64,000 nucleotides of DNA, taken from Hydrogenophaga sp. (lineage in GTDB: Bacteria > Pseudomonadota > Gammaproteobacteria > Burkholderiales > Burkholderiaceae_C). The number at the start of each line of letters is the position of its first letter. Position 1 is the stretch's first letter. A program made the position numbers and the translations under genes. This document shows positions 43,569 to 53,740 of the stretch, piece by piece. The stretch spans positions 235,812 to 299,811 of the forward strand of contig NZ_JAILWB010000003.1 of NCBI RefSeq assembly GCF_025699295.1, written 5' to 3'. Below the pieces are notes generated by a model. That model was not told the DNA's origin, made no database searches, and was given only the letters and a program-made list of their open reading frames with translations.

Positions 43569-44464
43569 GCAAGTCTCCCGAGTTCGATCATGTCCACCAC
43601 TTCGAGCATGGCAGCTGGCGCAATTCGGACGTCGCGTGCGCGTACGCCATCGACGAAATCCTGCAGCGCCGCCCGGAAGGCGCGGAAGGTGTCGGCGAAC
43701 TGCAGGTCGCACCAGCCGGCGGCACCGAACACTCTGAGGCCCAGCGGCGCACCAGCCGAGCCCAGGGTGGATATCTGTGCCTCGACTCCGGAGGCGAACT
43801 CGACCTGCAGAGTGACGCGATCGGCAACCGACCAGCGCTGGTTGCGCACGACCGCACCGCGATCGGGAAGCAACTGAAGCAGTGGCTCGATCACATGGAC
43901 TGAGTACTTGTCCCAGTCCTTGGGCACGGTCGCGGCAATAGAGCGCAGCGGCCCGACCGTCTCGCGCTGGGCCAAGGTCAGGCGAAGTTCCGGCGCGTAG
44001 CGCAGCGCGGAGCACGAGAACAGCTGGCCGGGAAAACGCTGCAGGCCGACCAGGGTTTCCGCATCGGCGCGCGACAGCGCGAGCGGCTTGTCCACGTAAA
44101 TTGGCACACCCGCCTCGAGAAAGGGACGCGCGAACGTGAGGTGGGTATCGGCATCGTCTCGCGCCAGCAGCACCGCATCTACCTTTCCGATCAAATCGTT
44201 GCAGCGGTCGACGACATGCTCCACGCATGCCGCCTTTGCTACATGCCGTGAGATCGCAACATCCTGGGTCCACACATGGGTCACTCGGGCCCCGGCGATC
44301 GCGTCGTCCGGAAACCGCTGCTGTTCGAGGTAGCGCGGAACGACGGGGAAGCCACAGGCTTCCATGGCAGCTGGCTCGTAGCCGTTGAAGATGGCCGACC
44401 AGGAGTAGGGATGCCCATTGCCTGGAGACAGGCCGATCACGCCTAAACGCAGTTCGTCCGTCAC
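43565..44464 (-). CDS. Gfo/Idh/MocA-family oxidoreductase
   Basis: This 299-aa protein resembles NAD(P)-dependent sugar oxidoreductases of the Gfo/Idh/MocA family: DAVLLARDD, VPIYVDKPLAL (the DKP variant of the EKP motif) and a C-terminal sheet domain. The N-terminal nucleotide loop GVIGLSPGNGHPYSW departs from the usual GxGxxG, so cofactor binding may be altered. I place the start at GTG 44464, with GGAGG five bases upstream and a GTGA overlap with the upstream stop; an ATG four codons earlier is possible. Confidence 0.8.
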   Translation of the reverse strand: MTDELRLGVIGLSPGNGHPYSWSAIFNGYEPAAMEACGFPVVPRYLEQQRFPDDAIAGARVTHVWTQDVAISRHVAKAACVEHVVDRCNDLIGKVDAVLLARDDADTHLTFARPFLEAGVPIYVDKPLALSRADAETLVGLQRFPGQLFSCSALRYAPELRLTLAQRETVGPLRSIAATVPKDWDKYSVHVIEPLLQLLPDRGAVVRNQRWSVADRVTLQVEFASGVEAQISTLGSAGAPLGLRVFGAAGWCDLQFADTFRAFRAALQDFVDGVRARDVRIAPAAMLEVVDMIELGRLA

Positions 44465-45348
44465 ACCAGCCTCCATTGCGCGGGATTGACGAAGGCCGGG
44501 TCATTGCTGGCCATGCCTTGGCCCAGAAAGCCGCCCGGCAGTTCCACTGCATGCAGGCAGGCCTTCAGCTGGCTCAAGCTTTGGACGCCGATGAGGCAGC
44601 GGTCGACGCCTTCTGTATCGCACACGAAGCCCAGTGCCGCCTGCAGTGGGGACATGGACTGTTCCTGGCAGGCGTCGTGCCAGGCAGCCAGCTTGTGCCG
44701 AATGGGCTCGAAATAAGCTGGCACTTCGGAAGGGGCCATCACCAGCAGGCCCTGCAAAAGAGCCGAGCGAGCGTGCACCTCCACCCCACGCGACTTGAGC
44801 AAGGACAGCGACCCGTCTTCAATGAGGCGCTGGTCGAGCACGTTGAGCGGCAATTGCACGATGTCGGGCGTGAAATGTTCGAGCAGCCGACGGATTTGCT
44901 CGCCGGTATAGATGGAGGCGCCAATGCGCTGCACCCGACCGGCTTGCTGCAGCGCTTGCAGCGCTTCGAGCAGGTGCTCACCACCAGGGGCCATCAGATC
45001 GTCCGCCTGATGGACCAACAGGCCGTAGACGGAGCTGGCGCCCAGACGGTCCAGAGAGCGCTTGAACGTCTGCAGCAAGGTGCGCACATCGCTGGCGCCG
45101 ACGGAGCTCCCGGCGATCTTCGATGTTTTGGTCACGATGCGAAACCCACCGAGCTGTTGTTGCCCGAGCACGGCTTCCGATTCCCCGTACAAGGCGGCTG
45201 TGTCGATGAGATCGATTCCCACGCTTCGGGCTTCCGTCAGGATGCGGGCTACCTCGGCTGCCGGGGCAATTCCGTCACGATTGGCCACGCCGTAATCCAG
45301 CCCCCATTGCACGGAGCCCAGACCGAGGCGGGACGAGCGCGTGGTCAA
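44461..45348 (-). CDS. Aldo/keto reductase
   Basis: This 295-aa TIM-barrel protein has the aldo/keto reductase marks LGLGSVQWGLDYG, the catalytic Asp and Tyr in LIDTAALYGESE, and VHQAD with the conserved His. It probably acts on a keto-sugar intermediate, but no substrate can be assigned. The start is a TTG at 45348, supported by GGAGG seven bases upstream, by overlap with the pseC stop, and by homology starting immediately after it. No ATG or GTG fits better. Confidence 0.85.
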   Translation of the reverse strand: MTTRSSRLGLGSVQWGLDYGVANRDGIAPAAEVARILTEARSVGIDLIDTAALYGESEAVLGQQQLGGFRIVTKTSKIAGSSVGASDVRTLLQTFKRSLDRLGASSVYGLLVHQADDLMAPGGEHLLEALQALQQAGRVQRIGASIYTGEQIRRLLEHFTPDIVQLPLNVLDQRLIEDGSLSLLKSRGVEVHARSALLQGLLVMAPSEVPAYFEPIRHKLAAWHDACQEQSMSPLQAALGFVCDTEGVDRCLIGVQSLSQLKACLHAVELPGGFLGQGMASNDPAFVNPAQWRLV

Positions 45349-46502
45349 GCCAGCACCTCCTTCAGGGCGGCTACCACCCACGCCTGGTCGGACTCGCTCA
45401 GGGTCGCATACATGGGCAAGCTGATCGCCGCGGCGTAATAGCGCTCGGCATTCGGGCAGTGTCCGGGCTGGAATCCCATGGCGGCGTAGTAGGGCTGCAG
45501 GTAGACGGGGATGTAGTGCACGTTGACGCCAATGCCGCGTTGGCGCAGGCCTTCGAAGACCTGACGTCGCGATAAAGGGGCACTCAGACGGATCGGATAG
45601 AGGTGGAGGGCCGAGCGACCATCGGTCACCTCGGGGGGCAGGTGCAGCGGCAGGCCCTCGAGGGCCTTGGCATAACGCGCGGCCACCCGGTGCCGCGCCG
45701 CGATGAACGCCTCGATGCGGCGCAACTGGGCGAATCCCAGGGCAGCGTGAAGATCGGTCAGACGGTAGTTGTAGCCAAGCTCGATCTGCTGGTAGTACCA
45801 GGGACCGTCCGGGGCCTGCGTCATCTCGGCAGGGTCGCGCGTGATGCCATGGCTGCGCAGACGGTCCATGCTGCGCGCGAGGGCGGCATCGCGCGTGACC
45901 GCCATGCCACCCTCGCCGGACGTGATGATCTTTACGGGATGAAAGCTGAACACCGTGATGTCGCTGTAGCGACCATCGCCGACCGGCCCGCCCTCGTGAA
46001 TCGCGCCAATCGCATGGGAGGCGTCTTCGACGATCCTGAAACCGTACTCGAGGCCGAGCGCGTGGATACGGGCCATGTCGCACGAGCGTCCGCACAGGTG
46101 GACGGGAATCACCACCTTGGGCAGGCGGTTGTGGCGTCGGGCCTCGGCCAGCTTCGCGGCCAGCGCATCGACACTCAGATTGCCGGTTTCCGGATCCACG
46201 TCCACAAAGTCGATCCGGGCACCGCAGTAGAGGGCGCAGTTGGCGCTGGCCACGAACGTCACCGGGCTGGTCCAGACGATGTCACCGGGCCCGACGCCAA
46301 GGGCCATGCAGGCCAGATGCAAGGCCGACGTGGCGCTGTTGACCGCCACGGCATGTCGGGCGCCGCAGTGGGCAGCCACGGCGCGCTCGAATGCGGGAAC
46401 TGCCGGACCCTGGGTCAGGAAATCGGACCGCAGCACCTGCACCACGGCCTCGATATCGTCCTCATCGATCGCCTGCCTGCCATAGGGGATGGTGCGGCTC
46501 AT
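45345..46502 (-). CDS. pseC: UDP-4-amino-4,6-dideoxy-N-acetyl-L-altrosamine transaminase
   Basis: PseC (385 aa) aminates the 4-keto product of PseB in pseudaminic acid synthesis. It is a DegT/AryC1-family PLP enzyme, with the PLP-binding Lys191 in SFHPVKIITSGEGG. The ATG at 46502 overlaps the pseB stop as ATGA, and the N-terminus SRTIPYGRQAIDEDD is typical. It is followed directly by the aldo/keto reductase gene. Confidence 0.95.
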   Translation of the reverse strand: MSRTIPYGRQAIDEDDIEAVVQVLRSDFLTQGPAVPAFERAVAAHCGARHAVAVNSATSALHLACMALGVGPGDIVWTSPVTFVASANCALYCGARIDFVDVDPETGNLSVDALAAKLAEARRHNRLPKVVIPVHLCGRSCDMARIHALGLEYGFRIVEDASHAIGAIHEGGPVGDGRYSDITVFSFHPVKIITSGEGGMAVTRDAALARSMDRLRSHGITRDPAEMTQAPDGPWYYQQIELGYNYRLTDLHAALGFAQLRRIEAFIAARHRVAARYAKALEGLPLHLPPEVTDGRSALHLYPIRLSAPLSRRQVFEGLRQRGIGVNVHYIPVYLQPYYAAMGFQPGHCPNAERYYAAAISLPMYATLSESDQAWVVAALKEVLA

Positions 46503-47497
46503 ATCTGGCCCACGCGCGCGCTGTTGGCCTTGATCCAGGCCTGCAGGGCCTTCACGTCCATCCACTCCCGGTTGTTGTCGGACCGGTAAGTGAAATCGGC
46601 GTCGACCTTGACCCCTTCGCTGATGCGGCCCGGATCCTCGCTCCAATTGTGGATAGCCGGCAGGATCTTGTAGTGCTCTGGGTATTCATAGGTGTGGGGA
46701 GCGTCCTCGGGGCCGATCATCTGCTCATGCAGTTTCTCGCCGGGCCGGATGCCCACCACCTCCAGGCGTGCCTGCGGGGCGGTGGCTCGCGCGATGTCGA
46801 CCACTTTCATGGATGGGATCTTCTTGACGTAGATCTCACCCCCGACCATGTCGGAGAAAGCATGCCAGACGAGTTCCACGCCTTGCTCAAGCGTGATCAT
46901 GAAGCGTGTCATGCGCTCGTCGGTGATGGGTAGTACGCCGTTCTTCGCGATCGAGAGGAAATACGGAATGACCGAACCGCGTGATCCCATCACGTTGCCA
47001 TATCGCACGACGGCGAAGCGTGTATCGTCACCGCCCGCGTAGGAGTTCCCAGCGACGAACAGCTTGTCCGAGGCGAGCTTCGTCGCGCCATACAGGTTGG
47101 CCGGGCTGCTGGCCTTGTCGGTCGAGAGTGCGACCACCCGCTTGACGCCTTGGTCGATGCAGGCATCGATGAGGTTCATGGCCCCGATCACGTTCGTCTT
47201 GACGCACTCGAAGGGGTTGTATTCGGCTGTCGGCACGATCTTGGTCGCGGCGGCATGCACGACATAGTCCACGCCGTGCAGCGCCCTGGCCAGGCGATCC
47301 TTGTCGCGCACGTCTCCGATGAAGAAGCGCACGCGCTCGTCGTTGCCATACAGCTTGGCCATCTCCCACTGTTTCATCTCGTCGCGAGAGAAGATGACCA
47401 GACGACGGGGGTTGTAGCGGGCCAAGGTCATGGGCACGAAGGTGTGCGCGAACGAACCTGTGCCGCCGGTGACGAGGATGGATGAATCGGTCAACAT
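46499..47497 (-). CDS. pseB: UDP-GlcNAc 4,6-dehydratase (inverting)
   Basis: PseB (332 aa) is the soluble inverting dehydratase/5-epimerase that starts pseudaminic acid synthesis. The NADP loop SILVTGGTGSFAHTF, the VVHAAATKIVPTAEYNP segment and the Ser-Tyr-Lys site (STDKASSP, then LYGATK) are clear. Unlike the WbpM-type gene at the other end of the locus, it lacks membrane helices and has Tyr rather than Met in the triad. The ATG at 47497 is set by the Rossmann start. It follows the flippase gene by 26 bases. Confidence 0.95.
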   Translation of the reverse strand: MLTDSSILVTGGTGSFAHTFVPMTLARYNPRRLVIFSRDEMKQWEMAKLYGNDERVRFFIGDVRDKDRLARALHGVDYVVHAAATKIVPTAEYNPFECVKTNVIGAMNLIDACIDQGVKRVVALSTDKASSPANLYGATKLASDKLFVAGNSYAGGDDTRFAVVRYGNVMGSRGSVIPYFLSIAKNGVLPITDERMTRFMITLEQGVELVWHAFSDMVGGEIYVKKIPSMKVVDIARATAPQARLEVVGIRPGEKLHEQMIGPEDAPHTYEYPEHYKILPAIHNWSEDPGRISEGVKVDADFTYRSDNNREWMDVKALQAWIKANSARVGQI

Positions 47498-47523
47498 GTA
47501 GTGCTCTGCGGATCTGGTCGGAA

Positions 47524-49293
47524 TCATGTATCGGAGTGCTGCAGGGCCAGCATCTCGGTCGGAGTACCCTCAGCAACCAGCCGGCCATGGTCAAACCGGA
47601 AAATGCGGTCGCACTGCGCCACCGTGCTCAGGCGGTGCGCCACGATGAGGATGGTCTTCTGGCCGCGTAGCGCCGTGATCGCGGCCATCACATCGGCCTC
47701 GGTGCCGACGTCCAGAGCACTGGTGGCTTCGTCCAGTACCAGCACGGACGGGCCATGATACAGGGCGCGGGCTATGCCGATGCGCTGGCGCTGCCCGCCC
47801 GATAGGCGGGTGCCGCGCTCACCCACGGGGGTGTCCAGCCCCTCAGGCAGGGAGGCCACCAGCGATTCGAGTTGTGCAGCGCGGACGGCCGCCTGTACGG
47901 CCGCCTCGTCGATCTTCTCGTTGGGTAGCCCGAAGGCGATGTTGCGTCGCAGGCTGTCGTCGGTCAGAAAGATGGATTGCGGCACGTAGCCGATCTGATC
48001 CTGCCAACTGCGCAGGTGGTTGCGAATGTCCCGGGCATCCACGGCGATGCGGCCGGTGTCGGGCGGCAGCAACCCGAGGATGACGTCGATCAGTGTGCTC
48101 TTGCCCGAACCGCTGGTGCCGATGAAGCCCACGGTCTCGCCGCGGCGGATCGTCAACCGGATGTCGTGCAGCGCGGGTTGCGCGGCCATGGGGTAGCGAA
48201 ACCCGACCGATTCCACGTCCATCTGCGAGCGCAGGACCAGAGGGCCCTGCGCCGGCATGCTGGCTGCGCCGTCTGCAGGCGCGTCCAGGCGGGCCTCTTG
48301 GTAGAGCGTGTCGACCACCGGCCGCGCGTAGCGCAAGGTCTGCATGGCGCCCAGCATGCGGTTCACTGAGGGCAGGAGTCGAAAGGCAGTGGCGGCAAAC
48401 AAAGCCAGGATCGGCATCACGCTGGCCGTCGACTGGCCTCTCAGGACCATCGTGCTCACCAGAGTGGCCAGCGCGGCGATCGCCAGCAACTCCAGGCCCA
48501 GGCGGGGCATCTGTTTGAGGCTTTCCTGGTGCCGCGCCGCTTGCGCGCTGCCTTTGTTGTGGACTGCGTAGCGCGCCAGGAACTCAGCTGCCCGGCCCAG
48601 TAGCAATGCGTCCTTGACACCACCCAGCCCCTCCTGCAGGTGCTGCAGCCGCTTGCCTTCGTGGAACTGCCGCTCGCCGCCCCAGCGCAGGATGCGGGCG
48701 CGCGTGTAGCGGAAGAAGCCCAGCGCGACCAGGCCGATCACGCCACCCACCAGCAGAGCCCCCAACGGTTCGAACACCAGCAGCAGCAGCACCAGCCCGG
48801 TCGCGACCAGGCCCTCGGTCACCAGCAGCATCACCGGCATCAGGGCGTGGCTCGCAAAGAGGTTCGATTCGGTGGTGGCGTTGCGGATGAGCTGCGCCGA
48901 ATTGCGCTGCAAGTGGAACAGGTAGGGTTGCTGCAGGTAGGTCGAGAACAGGCGCTGCGACATGCCGGCTTGCACACCGTAGGCAAAGCGCGCCTGGCGG
49001 TGGTACAGAAAGGCCAGGTACAGGTTCTTGCAGGCATAGATCAGCACCAGCGCCGCCATGGCGCCCACCACCAGCGTGGTCCGATCCGGGTGCCCGAGCG
49101 CGTCCAGCGCGGCCGCCAGCATCGGGTGCGGGGCCGCGCCGTCCCCCTGCACCAGCAGGCCGACGACCGGTATCACCATGCCCACGCCGAGCATCTCCAG
49201 CGCCATGCCGAACAGCATCAAGACACTCAGTGTCCAGGCCTGCCGCCGCTCACGTGGCGACAGCAGCTCTCGGATACGGGACAGCAGGTTCAT
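47524..49293 (-). CDS. PglK-type ABC lipid-oligosaccharide flippase
   Basis: This 589-aa half-transporter has six membrane helices (about residues 20-320) followed by an ATPase domain with Walker [10 protein letters not shown], signature LSGGQ, Walker B VLVLDEAT and switch His in VAHRLS. It resembles PglK and Wzk, which flip undecaprenyl-diphosphate-linked oligosaccharides in one piece. No Wzx flippase gene is seen in the window, so this is the likely exporter for the glycan. It overlaps gmd by four bases. Confidence 0.92.
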   Translation of the reverse strand: MNLLSRIRELLSPRERRQAWTLSVLMLFGMALEMLGVGMVIPVVGLLVQGDGAAPHPMLAAALDALGHPDRTTLVVGAMAALVLIYACKNLYLAFLYHRQARFAYGVQAGMSQRLFSTYLQQPYLFHLQRNSAQLIRNATTESNLFASHALMPVMLLVTEGLVATGLVLLLLVFEPLGALLVGGVIGLVALGFFRYTRARILRWGGERQFHEGKRLQHLQEGLGGVKDALLLGRAAEFLARYAVHNKGSAQAARHQESLKQMPRLGLELLAIAALATLVSTMVLRGQSTASVMPILALFAATAFRLLPSVNRMLGAMQTLRYARPVVDTLYQEARLDAPADGAASMPAQGPLVLRSQMDVESVGFRYPMAAQPALHDIRLTIRRGETVGFIGTSGSGKSTLIDVILGLLPPDTGRIAVDARDIRNHLRSWQDQIGYVPQSIFLTDDSLRRNIAFGLPNEKIDEAAVQAAVRAAQLESLVASLPEGLDTPVGERGTRLSGGQRQRIGIARALYHGPSVLVLDEATSALDVGTEADVMAAITALRGQKTILIVAHRLSTVAQCDRIFRFDHGRLVAEGTPTEMLALQHSDT

Positions 49294-50390
49294 TCGCTGC
49301 GGTTGAATGGCGCGAAGCCGTGTCGTTCAACGAGTTGATCGCGCTGGGCGTCGATGAGGTCCTCGCGGGCCATTTCGGCCACCAGCTGCTCGAACGAGAT
49401 CGAGGGTTTCCAGCCCAGCTTCTGCCGGGCCTTGGACGGGTCACCCAGCAGCGTCTCGACCTCGGTCGGGCGGTAGTAGCGTGGGTCGATGGCCACAATG
49501 ACCCGCCCCTGCTCGTCCAGACCCTGCTCCTGTTCGTCCGCTCCCTGCCAGCGGATGAACATGCCGAGCTCGCGCGCCGTGGCGTCGACGAACTCGCGCA
49601 CGCTGTACTGCCGCCCGGTGGCGATGACGAAGTCCTCGGGCTGATCCTGCTGCAGCATCAGCCATTGCATCTCGACATAGTCCTTCGCATGGCCCCAGTC
49701 GCGTTTCGCATCGAGGTTGCCCAGGTAGAGGCAGTCTTGGAGCCCGAGCTTGATGCGCGCCAGTGCTCGGGTGATCTTTCGGGTGACAAAGGTTTCACCC
49801 CTGCGCGGGCTTTCATGGTTGAAAAGGATGCCGTTGCAGGCATACATACCGTAGGCCTCACGGTAGTTCACGACGATCCAGTAGGCATAGAGCTTGGCTA
49901 CCGCATAGGGGCTGCGGGGGTAGAACGGGGTGGTTTCCTTCTGAGGAGTTTCCTGCACCAGACCATACAACTCGCTGGTGCTGGCTTGATAGAAGCGGGT
50001 CTTCTTCTCGAGCCCCAGGATGCGAATCGCCTCCAACAGGCGCAGAGTACCCATGCCGTCCACATCAGCGGTGTACTCAGGGCTTTCGAAGCTCACGGCC
50101 ACATGGCTTTGTGCACCCAGGTTGTAGATCTCGTCGGGCTGAGTCTCCTGGATGATGCGCACCAGGTTGCTGGTGTCGCTCAGATCGCCGTAATGTAGCC
50201 GGAATCGCGCGTTCTGGACGTGCGGATCCTGATAGATGTGGTCCACGCGCGCGGTATTGAAACTGGACGCACGGCGCTTGATGCCATGCACGACGTAGCC
50301 CTTGTCGAGCAGGAATTCGGCCAGATAGCTCCCGTCTTGCCCGGTGATGCCGGTGATCAAGGCGGTCTTCGTGGTGTGAACATTTGTCAT
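49290..50390 (-). CDS. gmd: GDP-mannose 4,6-dehydratase
   Basis: Gmd (366 aa) makes GDP-4-keto-6-deoxymannose, the first step to GDP-L-fucose. It has [39 protein letters not shown] and the Tyr-Lys pair in SPYAVAK. The length is usual. The ATG at 50390 overlaps the fcl stop (ATGA). A GDP-mannose supply must come from genes outside the window, since no manA/manB/manC is seen. Confidence 0.96.
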   Translation of the reverse strand: MTNVHTTKTALITGITGQDGSYLAEFLLDKGYVVHGIKRRASSFNTARVDHIYQDPHVQNARFRLHYGDLSDTSNLVRIIQETQPDEIYNLGAQSHVAVSFESPEYTADVDGMGTLRLLEAIRILGLEKKTRFYQASTSELYGLVQETPQKETTPFYPRSPYAVAKLYAYWIVVNYREAYGMYACNGILFNHESPRRGETFVTRKITRALARIKLGLQDCLYLGNLDAKRDWGHAKDYVEMQWLMLQQDQPEDFVIATGRQYSVREFVDATARELGMFIRWQGADEQEQGLDEQGRVIVAIDPRYYRPTEVETLLGDPSKARQKLGWKPSISFEQLVAEMAREDLIDAQRDQLVERHGFAPFNRSE

Positions 50391-51382
50391 GTCAGTTGAC
50401 GGGGTTCGTGTCTTTTCAGAAAGTCGGCATACGCGAGGGCGAGGCCATCTTTCAAGGCCACTTTGGCTTTCCAACCCAGCGCGTTCAACCGGGAGCTGTC
50501 CATGAGCTTGCGCGGGGTGCCGTCGGGCTTGCTGGGATCGAACCGGATGTCACCCTGGTACCCGATGGTCTTGCCGATGGTGGTCGCGAGGTCCCGGATG
50601 GTGACGTCATCCCCGTATCCCACGTTGATGTGGCTGAGCATGGGTTGCGTGTGCTGGTCGTAGGTCGATTTGTCCAGGCCCATCACATGCATGCTGGCCG
50701 CCGCCATGTCGTCGACATAGAGGAATTCGCGACGGGGCGTCCCGGTGCCCCACACGGTGAGGAAGGGAGCCTTGCTGGCCTTGGCTTCGTGAAATCGCCG
50801 GATCAGCGCCGGGATGACGTGGCTGTTTTCCGGGTGGTAGTTGTCCCCGGGGCCGTACAGATTGGTGGGCATGACACTGCGGTAGTCGATGCCATGGCTG
50901 GCACCGTACTGCCGGTTGTAGCTCTCGCAGAGCTTGATGCCGGCGATCTTGGCAATGGCGTAGGGCTCGTTGGTGGGCTCCAGGGTACCTGTCAGCAACG
51001 CGTCTTCCCGCATGGGTTGCGGCGCGAGTTTGGGGTAAATGCAGCTCGACCCGAGAAACAGAAGCTTCTTCACATCATTGCGGAAAGCCGCATCGATGAC
51101 GTTGGCCTGGATCATCAGGTTGTCGTAGATGAAGTCGGCCGGGTAGGTGTCGTTGGCAAGGATGCCACCAACGTGTGCCGCAGCAAGGTAAACCTGTTGG
51201 GGTCTTTCTGCCGCAAAGAAGCTGCGCACGGCGGTTTGATCAGTGAGATCGAGCTCGGCATGGGTGCGTGTGACGATGCGGTTTTCCGGATGACCCGATG
51301 CCAGCAACTGGCGCACGATGGCCGACCCGACCATGCCACGATGACCAGCGACGTAGATGAGTGGCGGTGAGGTGGCGCTCAC
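50387..51382 (-). CDS. fcl: GDP-L-fucose synthase
   Basis: Fcl (331 aa) epimerises and reduces GDP-4-keto-6-deoxymannose to GDP-L-fucose. It has [31 protein letters not shown] and the Tyr-Lys in EPYAIAK. The GTG at 51382 overlaps the rfbC stop (GTGA) and is preferred because the NADP loop begins 13 residues later. Together with gmd it provides fucose for the surface glycan. Confidence 0.96.
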   Translation of the reverse strand: MSATSPPLIYVAGHRGMVGSAIVRQLLASGHPENRIVTRTHAELDLTDQTAVRSFFAAERPQQVYLAAAHVGGILANDTYPADFIYDNLMIQANVIDAAFRNDVKKLLFLGSSCIYPKLAPQPMREDALLTGTLEPTNEPYAIAKIAGIKLCESYNRQYGASHGIDYRSVMPTNLYGPGDNYHPENSHVIPALIRRFHEAKASKAPFLTVWGTGTPRREFLYVDDMAAASMHVMGLDKSTYDQHTQPMLSHINVGYGDDVTIRDLATTIGKTIGYQGDIRFDPSKPDGTPRKLMDSSRLNALGWKAKVALKDGLALAYADFLKRHEPRQLT

Positions 51383-51939
51383 GATGTCTGGTGTGGGAAC
51401 AACTCGGCGCCCGCTAGCTGCCTGCCCTGCTGGTCCTTGGCGGAGAGCTGCGGCCGCACACCGACCGGCCATTCAATCCCAATATCAGGATCGTTCCAGG
51501 CAATGCAGCGCTCATGCTGCGGCGCGTAGTAGGCGGTGGTCTTGTAGAGGAAGTCGGCCGACTCGCTCAGCACGAGAAAGCCGTGTGCAAAGCCGGCTGG
51601 CACCCAGAACTGGCGGTGATTGTCCTCGCTGAGCTCAGCGCCGACCCAGTGCCCGAACGTGGAGGAGTTCTTTCGTATGTCCACCGCCACATCAAACACA
51701 CTCCCTCGCACCACGCGCACCAGCTTGCCTTGTTCGTGTGGCGGCATCTGGTAGTGCAACCCGCGCAGCACGCCTTTGGCCGAGCGCGAATGGTTGTCCT
51801 GCACGAAGTTCACGTCCAGGCCGGTCGCTTCGTTGAAAGCCTTCTGATTGAAGCTTTCAAAAAAGAAACCGCGCTCATCACCGAACACCTTGGGTTCGAT
51901 GATCAGCACGTCGGGGATGGTGGTGGGGGTGGCTTTCAT
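51379..51939 (-). CDS. rfbC: dTDP-4-dehydrorhamnose 3,5-epimerase
   Basis: RfbC/RmlC (186 aa) is the cupin epimerase of dTDP-L-rhamnose synthesis. Visible blocks are [32 protein letters not shown] with the catalytic His, and a [11 protein letters not shown] end. The ATG at 51939 overlaps the rfbA stop (51936-51938). With the next three genes upstream it forms a complete rhamnose set in the order B-D-A-C. Confidence 0.97.
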   Translation of the reverse strand: MKATPTTIPDVLIIEPKVFGDERGFFFESFNQKAFNEATGLDVNFVQDNHSRSAKGVLRGLHYQMPPHEQGKLVRVVRGSVFDVAVDIRKNSSTFGHWVGAELSEDNHRQFWVPAGFAHGFLVLSESADFLYKTTAYYAPQHERCIAWNDPDIGIEWPVGVRPQLSAKDQQGRQLAGAELFPHQTS

Positions 51940-52823
51940 TGTTGCGCCGATTCGTTGAGCAGTCGAAGCAGGTACTGACCGTAGCCGTTCTTCTTCAGGG
52001 GCTCGGCCAGTGTCTGGAGTCTGGCGGCGTCGATCCATCCGTGCCGCCACGCAATCTCTTCCGGGCACGCAATCTTGAGCCCTTGGCGGTGCTCCAGCGT
52101 GGCGATGAACTGGCCAGCTTCAAGCAGGCTCTCGTGCGTGCCCGTGTCCAGCCAGGCATAGCCGCGCTGCATGATCTGCACGTTGAGCTGGCCCTGGTCC
52201 AGGTAGGCCTGATTCACGGCGGTGATTTCGAGTTCGCCGCGCGCGCTGGGCTTTACAGCTTTGGCAATGTCGACGACCTGCTGGTCATAGAAGTACAGGC
52301 CCGTCACGGCGAAGTTGCTCTGCGGCTTTGTGGGCTTTTCCTCGATGCTGCGGGCCTTGCCTTGCGCGTCGAAAGCCACCACGCCATAGCGTTCGGGGTC
52401 GTTCACGTGGTACGCGAACACCGTGGCGCCATGGGTCTGCGCGTCGGCGTTGGCGAGCAGCGTGGTGAAGTCGTGGCCGTAGTAAATGTTGTCGCCCAGC
52501 ACAAGCGCGCTGGGCCCGTTGCCCAGGAAGCCGGCGCCGATGATGAAGGCCTGTGCCAGTCCGTCGGGGCTGGGCTGCACCGCGTACTGCAGGTTCATGC
52601 CCCAGGCGCTGCCGTCGCCCAGCAGCTGCTGGAAGCGCGGCGTGTCCTGCGGCGTGCTGATGATCAGCACTTCGCGGATGCCCGCGAGCATCAGCGTGCT
52701 CAGCGGGTAATAAATCATCGGTTTGTCGTACACCGGCAGCAGCTGTTTGCTGATGGCCAGTGTGGCCGGGTGCAGGCGGGTGCCCGAGCCGCCAGCGAGG
52801 ATGATGCCTTTGCGTTGCGTCAT
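51936..52823 (-). CDS. rfbA: Glucose-1-phosphate thymidylyltransferase
   Basis: RfbA/RmlA (295 aa) makes dTDP-glucose. It carries the nucleotidyltransferase loop [31 protein letters not shown] and the EKPTKPQSN block. The ATG at 52823 gives the usual N-terminus [11 protein letters not shown]. It follows rfbD by 17 bases. Confidence 0.97.
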   Translation of the reverse strand: MTQRKGIILAGGSGTRLHPATLAISKQLLPVYDKPMIYYPLSTLMLAGIREVLIISTPQDTPRFQQLLGDGSAWGMNLQYAVQPSPDGLAQAFIIGAGFLGNGPSALVLGDNIYYGHDFTTLLANADAQTHGATVFAYHVNDPERYGVVAFDAQGKARSIEEKPTKPQSNFAVTGLYFYDQQVVDIAKAVKPSARGELEITAVNQAYLDQGQLNVQIMQRGYAWLDTGTHESLLEAGQFIATLEHRQGLKIACPEEIAWRHGWIDAARLQTLAEPLKKNGYGQYLLRLLNESAQQ

Positions 52824-52840
52824 GCGTGCGAGCCTGTGTT

Positions 52841-53740
52841 TCAGAGAATTTCCGCAAGCATACGCCGCACGCCGGTTTGCCAGTGCGGCAGCGCCAGGCC
52901 GAAGGTGGCGCGCAGGCGCGCCGTGTCCAGGCGCGAATTCAGGGGGCGGCGGGCCGGCGTGGGGAAGGCCGTGGTGGGCACCTGTGCGACCTCCTGCACC
53001 TTCAGCGGCAGGTCGGGGCGCAGCGCGCGTGCGGTGTCGATCACGAAGCGCGCGTAGCCGTTCCATGTGGTTTCACCGGCGGCGGCCAGGTGGTAGGTGC
53101 CACCGCAGGCGGGTTCGCGCTGCGCTTGCGTGATGGCATGGGCCGTCACGTCGGCGATCAGTTCGGCGCCGGTTGGAGATCCCCACTGGTCGTCGATCAC
53201 GGTGAGCCGTTCGCGTTCCTGGGCCAGGCGCAGCATGGTGCGCGCGAAGTTGCCGCCGCGCGCGGCATAGACCCAGCTGGTGCGAAAGATCAGGTGGCGC
53301 ACCCCGCTGGCAATGAGGGCTTGTTCGCCTTCGAGCTTGCTGCGCCCGTACACGCTCAGCGGGCCGGTGGCCGCGCCCTCGCGCCAGGGCGCGGTGCCGC
53401 TGCCGTCGAACACGTAGTCGGTGGAATAGTGCACCAGCAGGGCGCCCACCTCGCGGGCGGCTTCGGCCAGCGCGCCCGGTGCCAGGGTGTTGATGCTGCG
53501 GGCCAGCTCGGGTTCGCTCTCGGCCTTGTCGACTGCGGTGTGCGCGGCGGCGTTGACGATCACGGTTGGATGCAGCCGACGCACCGTTTCGCGCAGCCCG
53601 TCCAGGTCCACGAGATCGCCGCATCCGCCGTCGGCTGGTGTGCTGTGCCGGTCCAGCGCGATCAGCTCACCCAGCGGCGCCAGGCTGCGCTGCAGCTCCC
53701 AGCCGACCTGGCCGTTCTTGCCGAGCAACAGGATCTTCAT
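52841..53740 (-). CDS. rfbD: dTDP-4-dehydrorhamnose reductase
   Basis: RfbD/RmlD (299 aa) catalyses the last reduction to dTDP-L-rhamnose. It has the loop [21 protein letters not shown] and the Tyr-Lys in [10 protein letters not shown]. The ATG at 53740 overlaps the rfbB stop by four bases. Confidence 0.97.
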   Translation of the reverse strand: MKILLLGKNGQVGWELQRSLAPLGELIALDRHSTPADGGCGDLVDLDGLRETVRRLHPTVIVNAAAHTAVDKAESEPELARSINTLAPGALAEAAREVGALLVHYSTDYVFDGSGTAPWREGAATGPLSVYGRSKLEGEQALIASGVRHLIFRTSWVYAARGGNFARTMLRLAQERERLTVIDDQWGSPTGAELIADVTAHAITQAQREPACGGTYHLAAAGETTWNGYARFVIDTARALRPDLPLKVQEVAQVPTTAFPTPARRPLNSRLDTARLRATFGLALPHWQTGVRRMLAEIL

